Part shown: positions 49,661-61,271 of the stretch, in pieces
Layout: every line of letters starts with the position of its first letter
Numbering within the stretch: position 1 is the first letter of the stretch
Source: Lichtheimia corymbifera B2541
Taxonomy: Eukaryota > Mucoromycota > Mucoromycetes > Mucorales > Lichtheimiaceae
Assembly (NCBI GenBank): GCA_000697475.1
Contig: JNEU01000777.1
Span: forward strand, 1-64,000
Direction: 5' to 3'
DNA: 64,000 bases
The notes under the pieces: model-generated
The model's input: the letters and a program-made list of their open reading frames with translations, nothing else
Told to the model about the DNA's origin: nothing
Database searches by the model: none
Program-made: the position numbers and the translations under genes

Positions 49661-50558
49661 TTACAAGCTGTCGAGACGCTGAAACGACCTACCACCTCGT
49701 GGCCTTTCATTGAGCTTGGGATTCTTCTTGGCAAGAATATCTAATATGCAATATGCAGGTCAACATGCAGCTCTCTTTTTTTGTATCCTTCCTCTCTCTC
49801 ACACCATCCTATCTATCTATCTATCTATATCACACCCACACAATATACCTCCCACATCTAACCCCCCTCCTCCTCATATACAAACACACAACTTGTCTCC
49901 TACATGAAGCATACACTACTCACCTTTGTCCATTGATGCATGATCAAAGTCGCAGTCGTGCTTATCAGGATAACGATGCGAGTCGCAAAATACATAATCA
50001 CACCTGCACTTGTTGCTGACTTGCTTGGCGAGTGGAATCTAAAGAATGGTTATATGAGAATGGGGCTCATCACGGTGACATTGGAAGACGGCGACATACC
50101 TTGGCGCGACACATGAAGCATCGACCAGGACTCTTTTGTACAGGTCTTTGTGCTGATTCGGGGGGAGATGACTCATCAGCTGTTTTGACTGTATCTTCTT
50201 TGTTGTTCTCTTGTTCTTTGTCTTGTTGTGGTGATGCTGGTGCGAGTGCTGGTAAGTTGTTTGAAGGTGGTGGAGGTGGAGTTGTTGCCGATACAGGTTG
50301 CTTGTCTAAGTTGTTATTATTGATAGGTGTAGATGATGGTGCTGGCTTGGCATCGGTGATAGCTATGATGATGATGATGATGATAGGTGAGTCGATATAT
50401 TACACACTATGCATGTTGATAAATCGCTTACGTTGCTTGTTCTGCTCGGCTTGCTCCCGAAAGCATTTAGAACACATATTATTGTATATCTTGTTTCCAT
50501 AAAAACCGCAGCCAGCAGTGCAGGGCATGGGCACTTCGGGAGCTTTGTTGTCTTCCAT
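49661..50558 (-). CDS. A20/AN1-type zinc finger protein
   Basis: Stress-associated protein type. Four exons: 50432-50558, 50100-50362, 49924-50038 and 49661-49740, 194 residues. The A20 finger is at residues about 12-38 (CTAGC...CSKC, C-x3-C-x11-C-x2-C). A Pro/Ser/Asn/Glu-rich linker follows, then the AN1 finger from CFMC through CRCDYVFCDSH to HDCDFDH. A20 fingers of this family bind ubiquitin chains; members act in protein quality control and stress responses. The family is well known, the precise role here is not. Confidence 0.94.
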
Positions 50559-51351
50559 GGGTGATGATGAAGATAGTTGTCGCAGCAGTAGAGCAAAAAG
50601 GGAGTAGTGAAAGAATAGAGAGAAAAAGAGAAAAAAGTAAGCAGCGGTGGATTGAGAAGAGGGTTGCGTAAAGGACAATGACGTTGCTCATTCATTCATT
50701 CAGCCAGCCAGCACTCAGCCAGACGTGTGAGTGGTGGTGTGAGAGTGTAAGGCTGCGGTAAGGAGATTTTCGGAAACACCAATAAGAATTACGCCTCATT
50801 AAGCAATTCTGAGTATCAACCACTAGGAGGGAAGATTATTGTTGCGGCGAGTGTGAGTGTGTGTGTATGCGTGTGGCTCACATGTGAGTCATCTTTGTCG
50901 ATTTGAAGGTCTGTGTGTTATTCTGTGCACCACAAGCATTAGTGAGCATTACACAGTCCCAGCACTAAACTGTGCATTGATCCACCCATAATCGCACCAT
51001 AGATCAACATCCACCGATATTCCGCGATTGCCATTATTGCGTCTTTTCCAATGCTTGTTCAAGTACGCACCAATCAATTCAAGTCATCCTTGTCCACTTC
51101 CTAAACAAGGATCACCTCCGGCACCAACGATATCCGTTTACCGGCCAAGCTTTCCAAGAAGTTCATAGACAAATGTCGTATGCTGCGCAATCCTCAACCA
51201 GTCACGGGTACGAGGATGATTCATGCTGCGGCATTCTACGCAATCATTCGTACTACCGTTCCATATAAATACCAGGTCTCTTTTCGTCTTTTCTTGCTTC
51301 CGCTTCCGTAATCGCACGCACTCTCTTTTCTTTCCACCTTAACGACATACA
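50559..51351. other. Divergent intergenic region
   Basis: About 0.8 kb between the AN1 gene and the PCL cyclin. A TATA-like CATATAAATA at about 51262-51271 lies about 80 bp before the cyclin start. No gene recognised. Confidence 0.5.
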
Positions 51352-52554
51352 ATGACCTGCATTACCCACACTTCCCTTGCTACGCCGAATAGTTCACCTG
51401 ACGATGTGTATGCTAAAGACCACCAAAAGAAACAGCAACAGCAACAGCAACAACAGCATCCATCGTCTTATCATGAACAACAGCGAGCATACGTGGGCGC
51501 CCTTGTTGGTAAGCATCGCATAAGCAGCAATGTTACGCAAAATTTTTTTCTCACTGAATGCATGATATGTAATATAGATGTCACGGTACAGGCCATTGCA
51601 TCCATTTGGCCCACTGCCAACAATGTCAACAATGGCGGCAATAGCAGCAGTCAACAACGTCGTCCTGTTGCCAATCTCGAACAATTTCTTTACCATATTC
51701 TCAAACATTCTCGCACCACTCATTCAACTCTACAACTTGCGATATTTTATCTTTTCCGTATCCGATCCCGTGTTCTACAACATCGTCATGACAATGTTTA
51801 TATTGCATGTGGACGACGCATGTTTTTGGCTTCGTTGATTTGTGCCCATAAATTCCTTCAAGACAAAACCTACAAAAACTTGGCTTGGAGCAAAGTCAGC
51901 GGATTGAGCGTCAAGGAAATCAATCATGCCGAGCGTGTCATGTTGCAACTCTTAGACTGGTCTTTGTATGTCAAGAAGGATACTTATGACCAGTGGATTC
52001 AAATGCTTAATTGTCACCTAAAGTGCCGCTCTTGCACTGTGGCACCTGCTGCAAAGAATGCTACCAACACCACTACCCACGCCACGATTACCAACAACAA
52101 CAACATTATGATTCCAACAGTCCTTCATACCCTTACAATGATGTCTCAACGTGCTACGTCCCTCAACGAAGAAACGCCTGCTACGACAACTGCGGCACTT
52201 TTACTCACGCCACCTTGTGGTTTATCACCTGAAAGCTGCGGCAATACCATCCCCATCACCACCACCAACAATAATAGTAAGACGATCCCATCTTTTGGTC
52301 CCGGTTCGCAGTATCACCCCATCACTACCACCGCCACCAAGACCATGGATGGCAAAGCCTTAGTCAAATATGGTATGCCTACACCTGATCAGGCCAATGA
52401 TGAAGGAAGTCTCGATAAGCCCAACAACCAGCCCATGATGGCGTGTGGCGTTTTGCCGTCATCCATGTCGACAATGAGATCCCCTGAACGCAAGCGTAAA
52501 GCCGTAGATATTGAAGAACATGAAAATATCAAAGTGAAAAGAGTTACATTTTAG
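51352..52554 (+). CDS. PCL/PHO80-like cyclin
   Basis: Cyclin partner of a Pho85/CDK5-type kinase. Exons 51352-51508 and 51578-52554 give 377 residues. The cyclin box runs from AYVGALVDVTVQAIASIWP through LEQFLYHILKHS and RMFLASLICAHKFLQDKTYKNLAWS to SVKEINHAERVMLQLLDW. Joining GALV directly to DVTVQ restores the conserved helix, which supports removal of the 69-nt intron (51509-51577) even though the intron is open and in frame (unspliced: 400 residues). The N-terminus has a Gln run; the C-terminal half is Thr/Asn-rich with a basic end (PERKRKAVD). Confidence 0.9.
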   Translation: MTCITHTSLATPNSSPDDVYAKDHQKKQQQQQQQQHPSSYHEQQRAYVGALVGKHRISSNVTQNFFLTECMICNIDVTVQAIASIWPTANNVNNGGNSSSQQRRPVANLEQFLYHILKHSRTTHSTLQLAIFYLFRIRSRVLQHRHDNVYIACGRRMFLASLICAHKFLQDKTYKNLAWSKVSGLSVKEINHAERVMLQLLDWSLYVKKDTYDQWIQMLNCHLKCRSCTVAPAAKNATNTTTHATITNNNNIMIPTVLHTLTMMSQRATSLNEETPATTTAALLLTPPCGLSPESCGNTIPITTTNNNSKTIPSFGPGSQYHPITTTATKTMDGKALVKYGMPTPDQANDEGSLDKPNNQPMMACGVLPSSMSTMRSPERKRKAVDIEEHENIKVKRVTF

Positions 52555-52842
52555 ATAGTAATATCGCATATGACTTGTATGGTTTATGAGTCCAAAATGT
52601 ATACCGACTTATCATTTATTATAATATGTAATGACTTTTTATATTATATCATAATGAGTGGAGTGGAATGGAGTGTGTGGAGGTTGGGCGAATGGGTTGC
52701 TGCGGGGGAACCCAATGGTATTTCTTCGACGACAGCTCGGTTTCAGAATCAGAGCTTACCTCTTTTTCTTTCTCTCTTTGTGTGTCCTCCCAAATTATCT
52801 CCAGTCTTTTTTTCCCGTTCTCTTTTTTCTCTTCACCACATC

Positions 52843-53684
52843 ATGTCCAGCATCAAGGAGCAAAAAGCCCATCAGACACTTGATCAGAGCTCAATGCCAA
52901 ACTTCAACTCTTCGTGGGTTAACTACAAAGGTAAGCGTGTACGCTCTCCACACCCCCATGTGTGCACTTGACAACTCGACAGATGATGGTGTCAATGACT
53001 AACTCTATTGATCCGGCTTGTTTTCTTTCAAGGTGCTTGGTCTACGACTATCTTTGTCATTGTCCTCCTCAAGACTCTCTATTCCATTATCCCATTCATC
53101 AGCCCGGAAGCAAGTTGGACATTGACAAACTTGACATTCAATATTGTAAGTATCTACCTGGCATATGTGTGTGGGTGTTATGTGGGTGTCTGTATGTGTA
53201 TGTGGGTGTTTAGGTGCACGGATGCGGCAGGTTGGGGGAGGAGGATAATGAGGGAGTTGCACAAAGGAACAAAGACGAGAGTTGCATGATACTAAACAAT
53301 GGTGATATAGGGTCATTATATCATGTTCCATTGGGTGCAGGGCATTCCTTTCGAGAATCATCAAGGCGCTTATGATGGCTTAACACTATGGGAACAAATC
53401 GATGGAGGTGTACAGTTTACAGCAACTCGAAAGTTCTTTACCGCAGTGCCTATTGCCTTGTAAGTAAAGGGAAAATGATGGGTCCCATCCATACAGCCAC
53501 ATGATGAGCTTACATGAAGAAACTACATTGTAGATTCCTGTTGAGCACGCATTACACTCATTATAACCTGTTATTGTTGGCTATCAACTTTGCTCCACTT
53601 ATGCTCGTTTTGGTCGCCAAGCTCCCAGTCATGCATCGTGTACGGGTATTTGGCATCAACAAGATCGACCACGTGGTGGATTAA
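52843..53684 (+). CDS. ORM1: ORMDL family protein (ORM1/2)
   Basis: Endoplasmic-reticulum membrane protein that restrains serine palmitoyltransferase and so sphingolipid synthesis. Four exons: 52843-52930, 53033-53145, 53311-53459 and 53534-53684, 166 residues. [60 protein letters not shown] and [13 protein letters not shown] match the family throughout. The N-terminal Ser residues correspond to the segment phosphorylated in yeast Orm proteins. A CT-rich leader precedes the start. Confidence 0.96.
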
Positions 53685-54961
53685 CGACCTATGCACGCGT
53701 TTTACTATACACAAACACACAACTCACATTTCGCTATACATCAACAACAACAGCAACAGCAACAACAACATTCATATACATACGCACTAGCACGACATCC
53801 TTACCATTACCTACTTTTCTTGTCTCTCCCCACATCCGCTTCTCCCACACCACCACAACAACATGATATATCTCTCTCTCGCTTTCTGTTTTTTCTTTTT
53901 CCCTCTCTCTCTCTCTTTTTGTCAAGGTTCATGAATTGCTTTTTGAACAACAAGAACAATCACACGAATGTAAATACAATGTAGACATTTGGGAATAGGG
54001 TCAGCAGGACGTGTGAGTCAACGTGTGTGCGTGTGCGTGTGTGTGATGTGTGGCGGTGTGGTTGGTTCGGCGGATGGAGAACAATGGGATCCCGCGCACA
54101 ATCGGCTCCAGTTGCCGACTGCTGGATATAAAATCAAAGCGTTCTGGGATGGTTGATAAGGTCTTGGCACGAGCCAAGAGGTAAAATTCGCAGATCCTAA
54201 TGGATAAATTTGTCCCGGTGCTCTGGATTTCTCGCTTGAATGAAAATCTAAAAATGTATACTTTCCTTTGAATGACTTGTATGGGGGACACTATCCTTTA
54301 ATACATAACCCATCTGCATGTTGTCAATATCCATCATTTAAAGCTTTGAGCCATCGGTAATCGAATAATACACGGCGTACCATTATAAAAGGTAGCCTAG
54401 CATTCATCTTTAGTGATCATATCATAGATGTGAGCTTTATTGTTGATAGCTTGCAAGATAGTAATATGATGTCGGATCGATGAACAATGAATAAAAGGAT
54501 TATTGCCACCTGACCTAAATTGGTAATGCCAGCTGCCGATTCATGCACTGGACAATCATTACACTAGGCACTGGGATTCTTTGTCTAAAACAATCAAATG
54601 GAGTCATTGGGAGATGTAAAAACGTAGTTTGGTTATTGCTACTGTGATATGCTAATCAGTGTCACTTATATATTAAGCCATTATCTCATCATTTGTACGT
54701 CAGGGAGCTGTGAAAAATGACTGATAGTGGATGTACTTTTTCACATTCACCTAGTGATCACTCTTTCTGAATATGAGTTGCCTATGATGATTTCTATCTA
54801 TGCGTAATGTAAAGGGTGATCGGGGTGTCACAGGTTGCGGTTTATGCGCAACAGTGAGTCAAGGGAGAAGTGTGGCTTGTGATGACTCGGAAAATGAGCC
54901 GCTCCACCCTATTTTTTTCTTCCTTTCCCTTTTTACAACCACGCCTTCCACGACGACCACA
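53685..54961. other. Intergenic, no gene recognised
   Basis: About 1.3 kb. A CAA/CAG run (about 53740-53770) and CT-rich tracts (about 53870-53922) are in the ORMDL 3' region. No tRNA or other gene could be supported. Confidence 0.4.
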
Positions 54962-57225
54962 ATGGAGTTGCACGTTCCCGCCAAGGCTATTCCATACAAT
55001 GTTCTTGCAGTTATTGCATCCACCAACAAGCTCAAGGAGACTGTAAAGTTGATTCCTTCGCGCGATGTCACCGAACCAACTCTCAAGGTGAATGCAGCCA
55101 CTTTGACGGGTGCCGCATCCATTGCGCGTTTCTTTATCCGCTACGCACAACTTTTGGACGAACAACGCCCAGAGTCTCAAAAGGAAGCTCGTCTTGTCGA
55201 TTTGCTTGTTAGCAGCCCTGAAGCAGCTTTTCAACTTGTCAAGGAGCCTCGTCAAACCAAGTACCTGTTGAGTAACGAGCCTGGCCTTGTCGATTTTCTC
55301 GCATGGGGTGCTCTTCACGGTGAATCCTCTCCTGATGCTAGCTATGCTGCTCACTTGCAAGTTGTCAAGGATGCATTGTTGCTTTCTGAAGAATGCCAAG
55401 CTGCAGCTGCTCCTGCTTCGGTGGACACAATCCCTAGCATTGAAGGCAGTGCTCCTGAAACCAACCCTATGGATGTCTTTAAGAATTTGATCGCCAGCCA
55501 ATTGAGCCAGATCTCTGGTGTGGATGCAAAGTTGATCTATGAATCGCTTGATTTGCCCCGTTCGCTCGAACACGGTGATTTGGCCGTTGCTGTCCCTCGT
55601 TTGCGTGTCAAGGGTAATCCAGCTCAATTCGCTCAACAATGGGCTGCTGCTTTCCAACCCAACGATCACATCACTGCCGCTGTGGCTATCGGTCCTTTCC
55701 TCAACTTCCGTATCAACCCTGCCGTCATGTTGAAACGCACCCTTGCTCTTGTCTCGGATATGAAGACTGAATACGGTAACAACAAGCTCGGCAATGGCAA
55801 GCGTATCATTGTGGAATTCTCCTCCCCCAACATTGCAAAGCCTTTCCATGCTGGTCATTTGCGATCCACTATCATTGGTGCTTTTATTTACAACGTCTAC
55901 AAGGCTAATGGTTGGGATGCTATCTCCATGAACTATCTCGGTGATTGGGGCAAGCAATACGGTAAGTAAAAAGCATGAACAATGAAAAGGTAATGGAATT
56001 GAGATGTTCATTGTATTATTTGTATATAGGTCTTTTGGCTGTGGGTTACAACCGCTATGGTGATGAAAACGCTCTTCAACAAGATCCTATCAAGCACTTG
56101 TACGACGTGTATGTCAAGATCAACCGTGATGCTGAAGAACATCCCGAGATTCACGATGAGGCTCGTGCCTACTTTAAGCAAATGGAGGATGGTGAAGAGT
56201 CTGCTCTTGCTTTGTGGCGTCGTTTCCGTGATTTGTCGATTGTCAAGTACAGAGAAGTGTACGATCGTTTGAACATCCACTTTGATGTCTATTCCGGTGA
56301 ATCTCAAGTGGGCGATGGTATGGCTCGTGCCATGCAAAAGCTTGCTGATGATGGCCTTTTGGAGGACAGCGAAGGGGCCAAGGTGATCAATTTGGAAAAG
56401 TTCAAACTTGGAAAGACTGTGGTTCAAAAGCGTGATGGTACCACCTTGTACCTTACCCGTGATATTGGTGCCGCTTGGGAACGTTATGAAAGATTCAAGT
56501 TTGACAAGATGATCTACGTCGTTGCATCGCAGCAAGATTTGCACTTAAAACAGCTTTTCAAGACGCTCGATTTGATGAACTTTGAATGGGCCAAAAAATG
56601 TGAGCACATCAACTTTGGTATGGTGCAAGGCATGTCCACCCGTAAGGGTACTGTTGTTTTCCTTGAGGATATTCTCAATGATGCCCAAGAGATCATGCAC
56701 GACGTGATGCGTAAGAACGAAGTCAAGTACAAGGAAGTCGAGGAGCCTGAACAGGTTGCTGATGAGATCGGTTTGTCTGCTGTCAAGATCCAAGATAACT
56801 CGGCTCGTCGTGTCAAGAACTATGAATTCGATCGTGCACGCATGTTCAGCTTTGAAGGTGACACTGGTCCATACATCCAATATGCCCACGCTCGTCTTGC
56901 CTCTGTTGAACGCAAGAGCGGCTTGCAAGTCAACCCCAACGCCAAGCTTGAGTTGCTCACTGAACCTGCTGCTCTTGATGTCATCCGCACCGTGGCTCAG
57001 TTCCCTGATCTTGTCCGATCCCTTCTTAATGGCCTTGAACCCTGCAATGTTGTCACTTATGCATTCAAGCTTTCTCACGATATCTCCGGATGCTTCGAAT
57101 CCCTCTGGGTCCGTGGTGCTGAACCCGATGTTGCAGAAGCTCGTCTTTTCATGTACTGGGCTGCTCGTGTCACTCTTGGCAACGCTATGCGTCTTTTGGG
57201 TCTTCGTCCTCTTGACAGAATGTAA
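54962..57225 (+). CDS. RRS1: Arginyl-tRNA synthetase
   Basis: Class I synthetase charging tRNA-Arg. Two exons, 54962-55961 and 56030-57225, 731 residues. An N-terminal segment of about 165 residues precedes the usual Arg-tRNA-synthetase N domain (FKNLIASQLSQI...LEHGDLAVAVPRL). The HIGH-type signature reads HAGH in AKPFHAGHLRST; GMSTRKG is the KMSK-like loop; FEGDTGPYIQYAHARL and the DALR anticodon domain close the protein (LGLRPLDRM). No mitochondrial targeting sequence is evident at the chosen start. An upstream in-frame ATG (54800) is considered 5' leader. Confidence 0.95.
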
Positions 57226-57575
57226 ATTCTTACATCATTGCATGTATTCCCTATTCCTCTTCCTACTCCTCCCTTTCATCCCTTTGCCTTTGTGTTTATC
57301 TCGCTATTGTTTATTCTACAGCACTTCTCCATCTACAATCTCCATTCTCGCTTACATACGCACTCACTCATGTTTGCAACTTATTGTATAAAAACAAATA
57401 CATTTTCTTGCTTGTAAATCGGCTTTTCATATTAAGGTGGTGCGGTCTTAGTGATACAAAAGACGGGTGTGTGTGTGGTGTGTGTGTGGGAAGAACTAGG
57501 GTATGTCTATTGGAAGATGTGTGTGGTGTGTGTGTATGCGTGGTGTTGATGAAACGAGGAAAAGGGCGGATGTCA

Positions 57576-60500
57576 TTAGGCTCCAACTGTCAAAGGCCGT
57601 TCCAAAAAGTATCGTAGTTGCTCAGATACTTGCTCACTGGGTGTACGCACTGTCAAACGATACATCTAAAAAATAGCACATTCACAAGTCAGTGATCCAT
57701 TCACCTTATATAAACCATACAGATACCACTTACATTCTGCTCCATGTTGGGTTCCAATCGTAATAACACGCCAACCTTGCCTCCGCCTTTGCCAAGATCC
57801 ATAACACCTGCACCAACAAAGTTGTTTGGATTGGGATCCACACCTTCCAAAAGACCGAGTTTGAAGCCACTGAGTAATGCACGAACTTGCTCAAGTTGGA
57901 TAGGGACTTGACTCGTGATGATGACTTGATTCTCGCGTGGGGGTCCACCAATTTGGTTCCATCGTTTAAAGAAGCTAGCACCATCCATATTGCTGATGGG
58001 TTCCTGAAACTTGGTAATAACAATGGGCAGCTTGATATGGATAGTGACATTATTGTTGTACATGATGAGCATAGAGGGTGGATTGTTGAACATATCAAGG
58101 CACTCAGTTTGAAGCAATTGTTGCACTTGAGCACCTGCACCAATCTCGGTAGGGCTAGCGCCCACGGTTCTCACATTGAGTTTGTCAGGCAAGGATTCAA
58201 CGTGCACCACCAAATTGGACATTGGCATAGGTGTCTTGTTTGTCAAATACAAGGCTAAACGACCATGTGCGCCATGATACTCGCTCTTGACAGATACTTG
58301 GAGGTTGCTATCTTCATACAAGACACCTTCTTGCATGTAATATTGTTTGTGTAAACCAAGCTCGTAACCAGCGGCCAAAGGCACATCCCCAAAAGCGGGT
58401 ATATTGCTGTTGCTGATTGATAGATCGTCAAATGCCAACAAGTCAGTTGCTGTTGCTGTTTGAGGAGATGATTGTGGTTGCTGTTGTTGTTGTTGAGGAG
58501 GCAAAGCAGCTGCAGCAGTGGATGGCGATGATGCAGAATCGGTTGAATTCAGACGCATAGACACCTTACGCTTGAGATCCTCTTGACGTTCAATGTTGGC
58601 TTCTTTGCCACCAATGACCCACACTCGTTTATCCTCGGTATCACCAATCTTTTCATTGAGCTTGAGAAGTAATGTCGATTCGCGTTCGGGGAAAGGCGGC
58701 ATTTCTTCACACACTGTTTGCAACATGTCATCTGCAGGCATTGTCGAGATAGCGAGATATTCACATGCACGCTGTTGCAGTTCGGAATCGAGGACATAGC
58801 GGTATTGGTTGAAGACGGTGAGTACTTGACCCTTGATTTCAGGGAACAAATTCACAAATTTGACATAGGTGGTCAACAACAATGCACGCGTGCTGAGAGA
58901 GCATAAATTGAACTTTGAATGCACAGCTGTGAATTGCTCGATGGGGCTGCAACCAGGATAATTGGCAATCAAGTGTCCGAATTCACCGAGAATGTAGCCG
59001 CCAACCTTGAGCATGGTTTCATTGAATTGTGGTGATCCCAAATAGTTGAGCACCGTCTTGGCAGCATATTCTTGTAGCTCCTCATTGTTCGTCACGATCT
59101 GGACCACGCGATACCAAACTTCCTCGCCTACTTGCTCACCAGCTGTCGAGATCAATTGGAGGATGGTGTCGACATACCACGAATACGCTGTTGCAAACTT
59201 TTCAGCAAGAATAGCAATCTTGAGCACCATTTCTTCACGCATTGCATAATCTGCCACCTGAAGATATCGCAAGAGCTCCGATACCACCGTCTTTGCATTC
59301 GACATGTCACACATTGAATACAGCAGATCTAAACCACGGCGACGCACACTGATATCCTTGTCGCGAAGAGACATCATAATCGTTTCCTGGTGTCGTTTGA
59401 TGGGTTCAAGTGAATCCGAGCATGCTGCCAAGTGAGCCATGGTCTCCAGGCCAAGGTATCGCAGGTTGGTTTCTTTGGATGAGATAAATCGGCCCAGCAA
59501 CTGTGCAGCTTGTGCACAAATGGTTGAATTGCTGTCAAGGTGAATAGCAAGATTGATGGCTTCAAACAAGACGGCATTCTGTGCATTGCTATGTTGGACA
59601 TTCTTGGGTGCATCCTGGGAATTCGTCATGATGATTTGGAGAAGCTCGCTAATATCAGCCCGAAGCTTTTGATCCTCTGTACAACATGGAATGTTAAAAT
59701 GTTGTCAATATAAAGGAAATCAGCAATTACTTACCAGGTGGTGGATAATACTGCAAAAGACGTAAGCATTTGACTTGGAGCCATGGTGTAGGCACCTTGT
59801 AATAGATGTAGTCCAAGCTGTAGTCCCGATCGACCAATATCCGTTTGAGACGATTGACAGCCTTTTCATAGCAACCAGCATACTCCACAGGGTAGCTTTG
59901 GGCAAGCGTGAGGATAAGCGTAGTAACAGACAATGCAACACCCTAACGATTTATATTAGTTTTCCATATCCCTCTTTTCTTTGCATCCTTTTGTTTGCTT
60001 ACCAAATCATAATCATCCATCAATGACACAATGCGATCGGCCCAATCGGTGACAGGCAATACATCGGGATGTTTTCTGAAGAGACGCAATAAAGTCAATG
60101 CTGCTTTCTTCTTGACAAAGCTCTTGGAAGTACTGGAAATGGAATTAGTATTTCTACCATAAAGGAATTCGGTTGCTTGACTTACGGTGAGATGAGTAAG
60201 CGATGAACATCCGGGCCCAAAGATTCAGCCATTTCTCGTCCACCAATATTGGCAATAGCATGAAGAGCCAAACAATTGTTGATTTCATTCATATCATCGA
60301 GATCCTTCTTTGTCGAATTGACCACCAAACGAATGAGATCGCTGTTTTCGTGGAACAAGAGTGTCACTGCCAGATAGCCCTAATTTTGTACGACATAAGT
60401 TCACATCCCTCCACTCCATATGCCCATCCATCATCCATCATCCATCACTCCTTACGATTTGCTTCTCGCTGTATTTTGTGCTGGCAATCAAGTTGACGGC

Positions 60501-60927
60501 TTCAAGATGTCCAAACTCAATATCCCAACCGAGAATGTACATGTACAAGAGCTTGCAGACATATTTCTTCTTTTGATAACCATTGAGATTGGTCTCTATA
60601 AAACATCCCAAAAGATACAGTGAGTGGGCTACATGATATACACTACAAGTCTTTTGCTGACCTTTGAACTTGGAACGAATGTTGGCCATCTCCTTGTTGA
60701 TGCGTTTCTCTTCGAGTTCTCGCACGCGACCTAACCCATCATCAGATCCCGTCAGTAGCTCATTCTTCACTAGCATAATGCCCCTTCACGTACAATTTCG
60801 AATGTCGGCTGTTGTTATCAATAAATGGAAGCATTGTAAACGTTAGTTTCTGCTGTGTGTGTGCCGTCGTATAGTAATGTCGAGTTGAAAGCGTTTTTTT
60901 ACCTATGAACCTATAAAGGTACACCAT
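57576..60927 (-). CDS. AP2A: AP-2 adaptor complex alpha subunit
   Basis: Large subunit of the clathrin adaptor AP-2, binding PIP2 and cargo at the plasma membrane. Exons: 60903-60927, 60794-60808, 60662-60730, 60456-60595, 60186-60379, 60003-60132, 59735-59942, 57734-59676 and 57576-57665; 937 residues. The first two exons are 25 and 15 nt and are needed to build [22 protein letters not shown], which matches the conserved alpha-adaptin start. [47 protein letters not shown], a Gln/Ser/Thr-rich hinge, and the ear domain ([26 protein letters not shown]) follow. The third donor is GTCAGC, weaker than its neighbours. Confidence 0.94.
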
Positions 60928-61271
60928 GGCCCAAGTTTAGTACCACGATCGCTGCAGGGTATATATAGATTGAGAGCATTACACTTACACTGTGAGACCC
61001 CGCATGGCAGACATGGCTGGCAAGAGTATGAATCCTCTGGTGGGATGAGTGGAAAGGAGCTGGGAAGGGAAAAGGTAACGGGAAAAACGTATCCGTTTGC
61101 CAAAGTCAGCATCTTAACACATGCATTGTAGCAGCTCCAAAAGTCCACACGTGACTTTTTGAACCTGAGCACTACTACTACCACAATATGAAATAAATGT
61201 CCCCCATTATAAAGCACTATCTGTATTGCAGTTATACATGTAGAGGGCCTTGCTCTCACGCATGATCTTTA
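60928..61271. other. Intergenic, AP2A promoter
   Basis: About 340 bp between the AP2A start and the mannosyltransferase stop. No gene recognised. Confidence 0.5.

Noticed and set aside
54001..54291. Possible small RNA or tRNA near 54060-54240
   Set aside because: No cloverleaf, A-box or B-box arrangement could be assembled by eye.
54842..56011. 389-codon minus-strand open frame opposite arginyl-tRNA synthetase
   Set aside because: It mirrors the highly codon-biased exon of the synthetase on the other strand; the plus-strand protein is clearly conserved.
56008..57078. Minus-strand frames of 178 and 177 codons over ArgRS exon 2
   Set aside because: Same shadow effect as above; no domain recognised.
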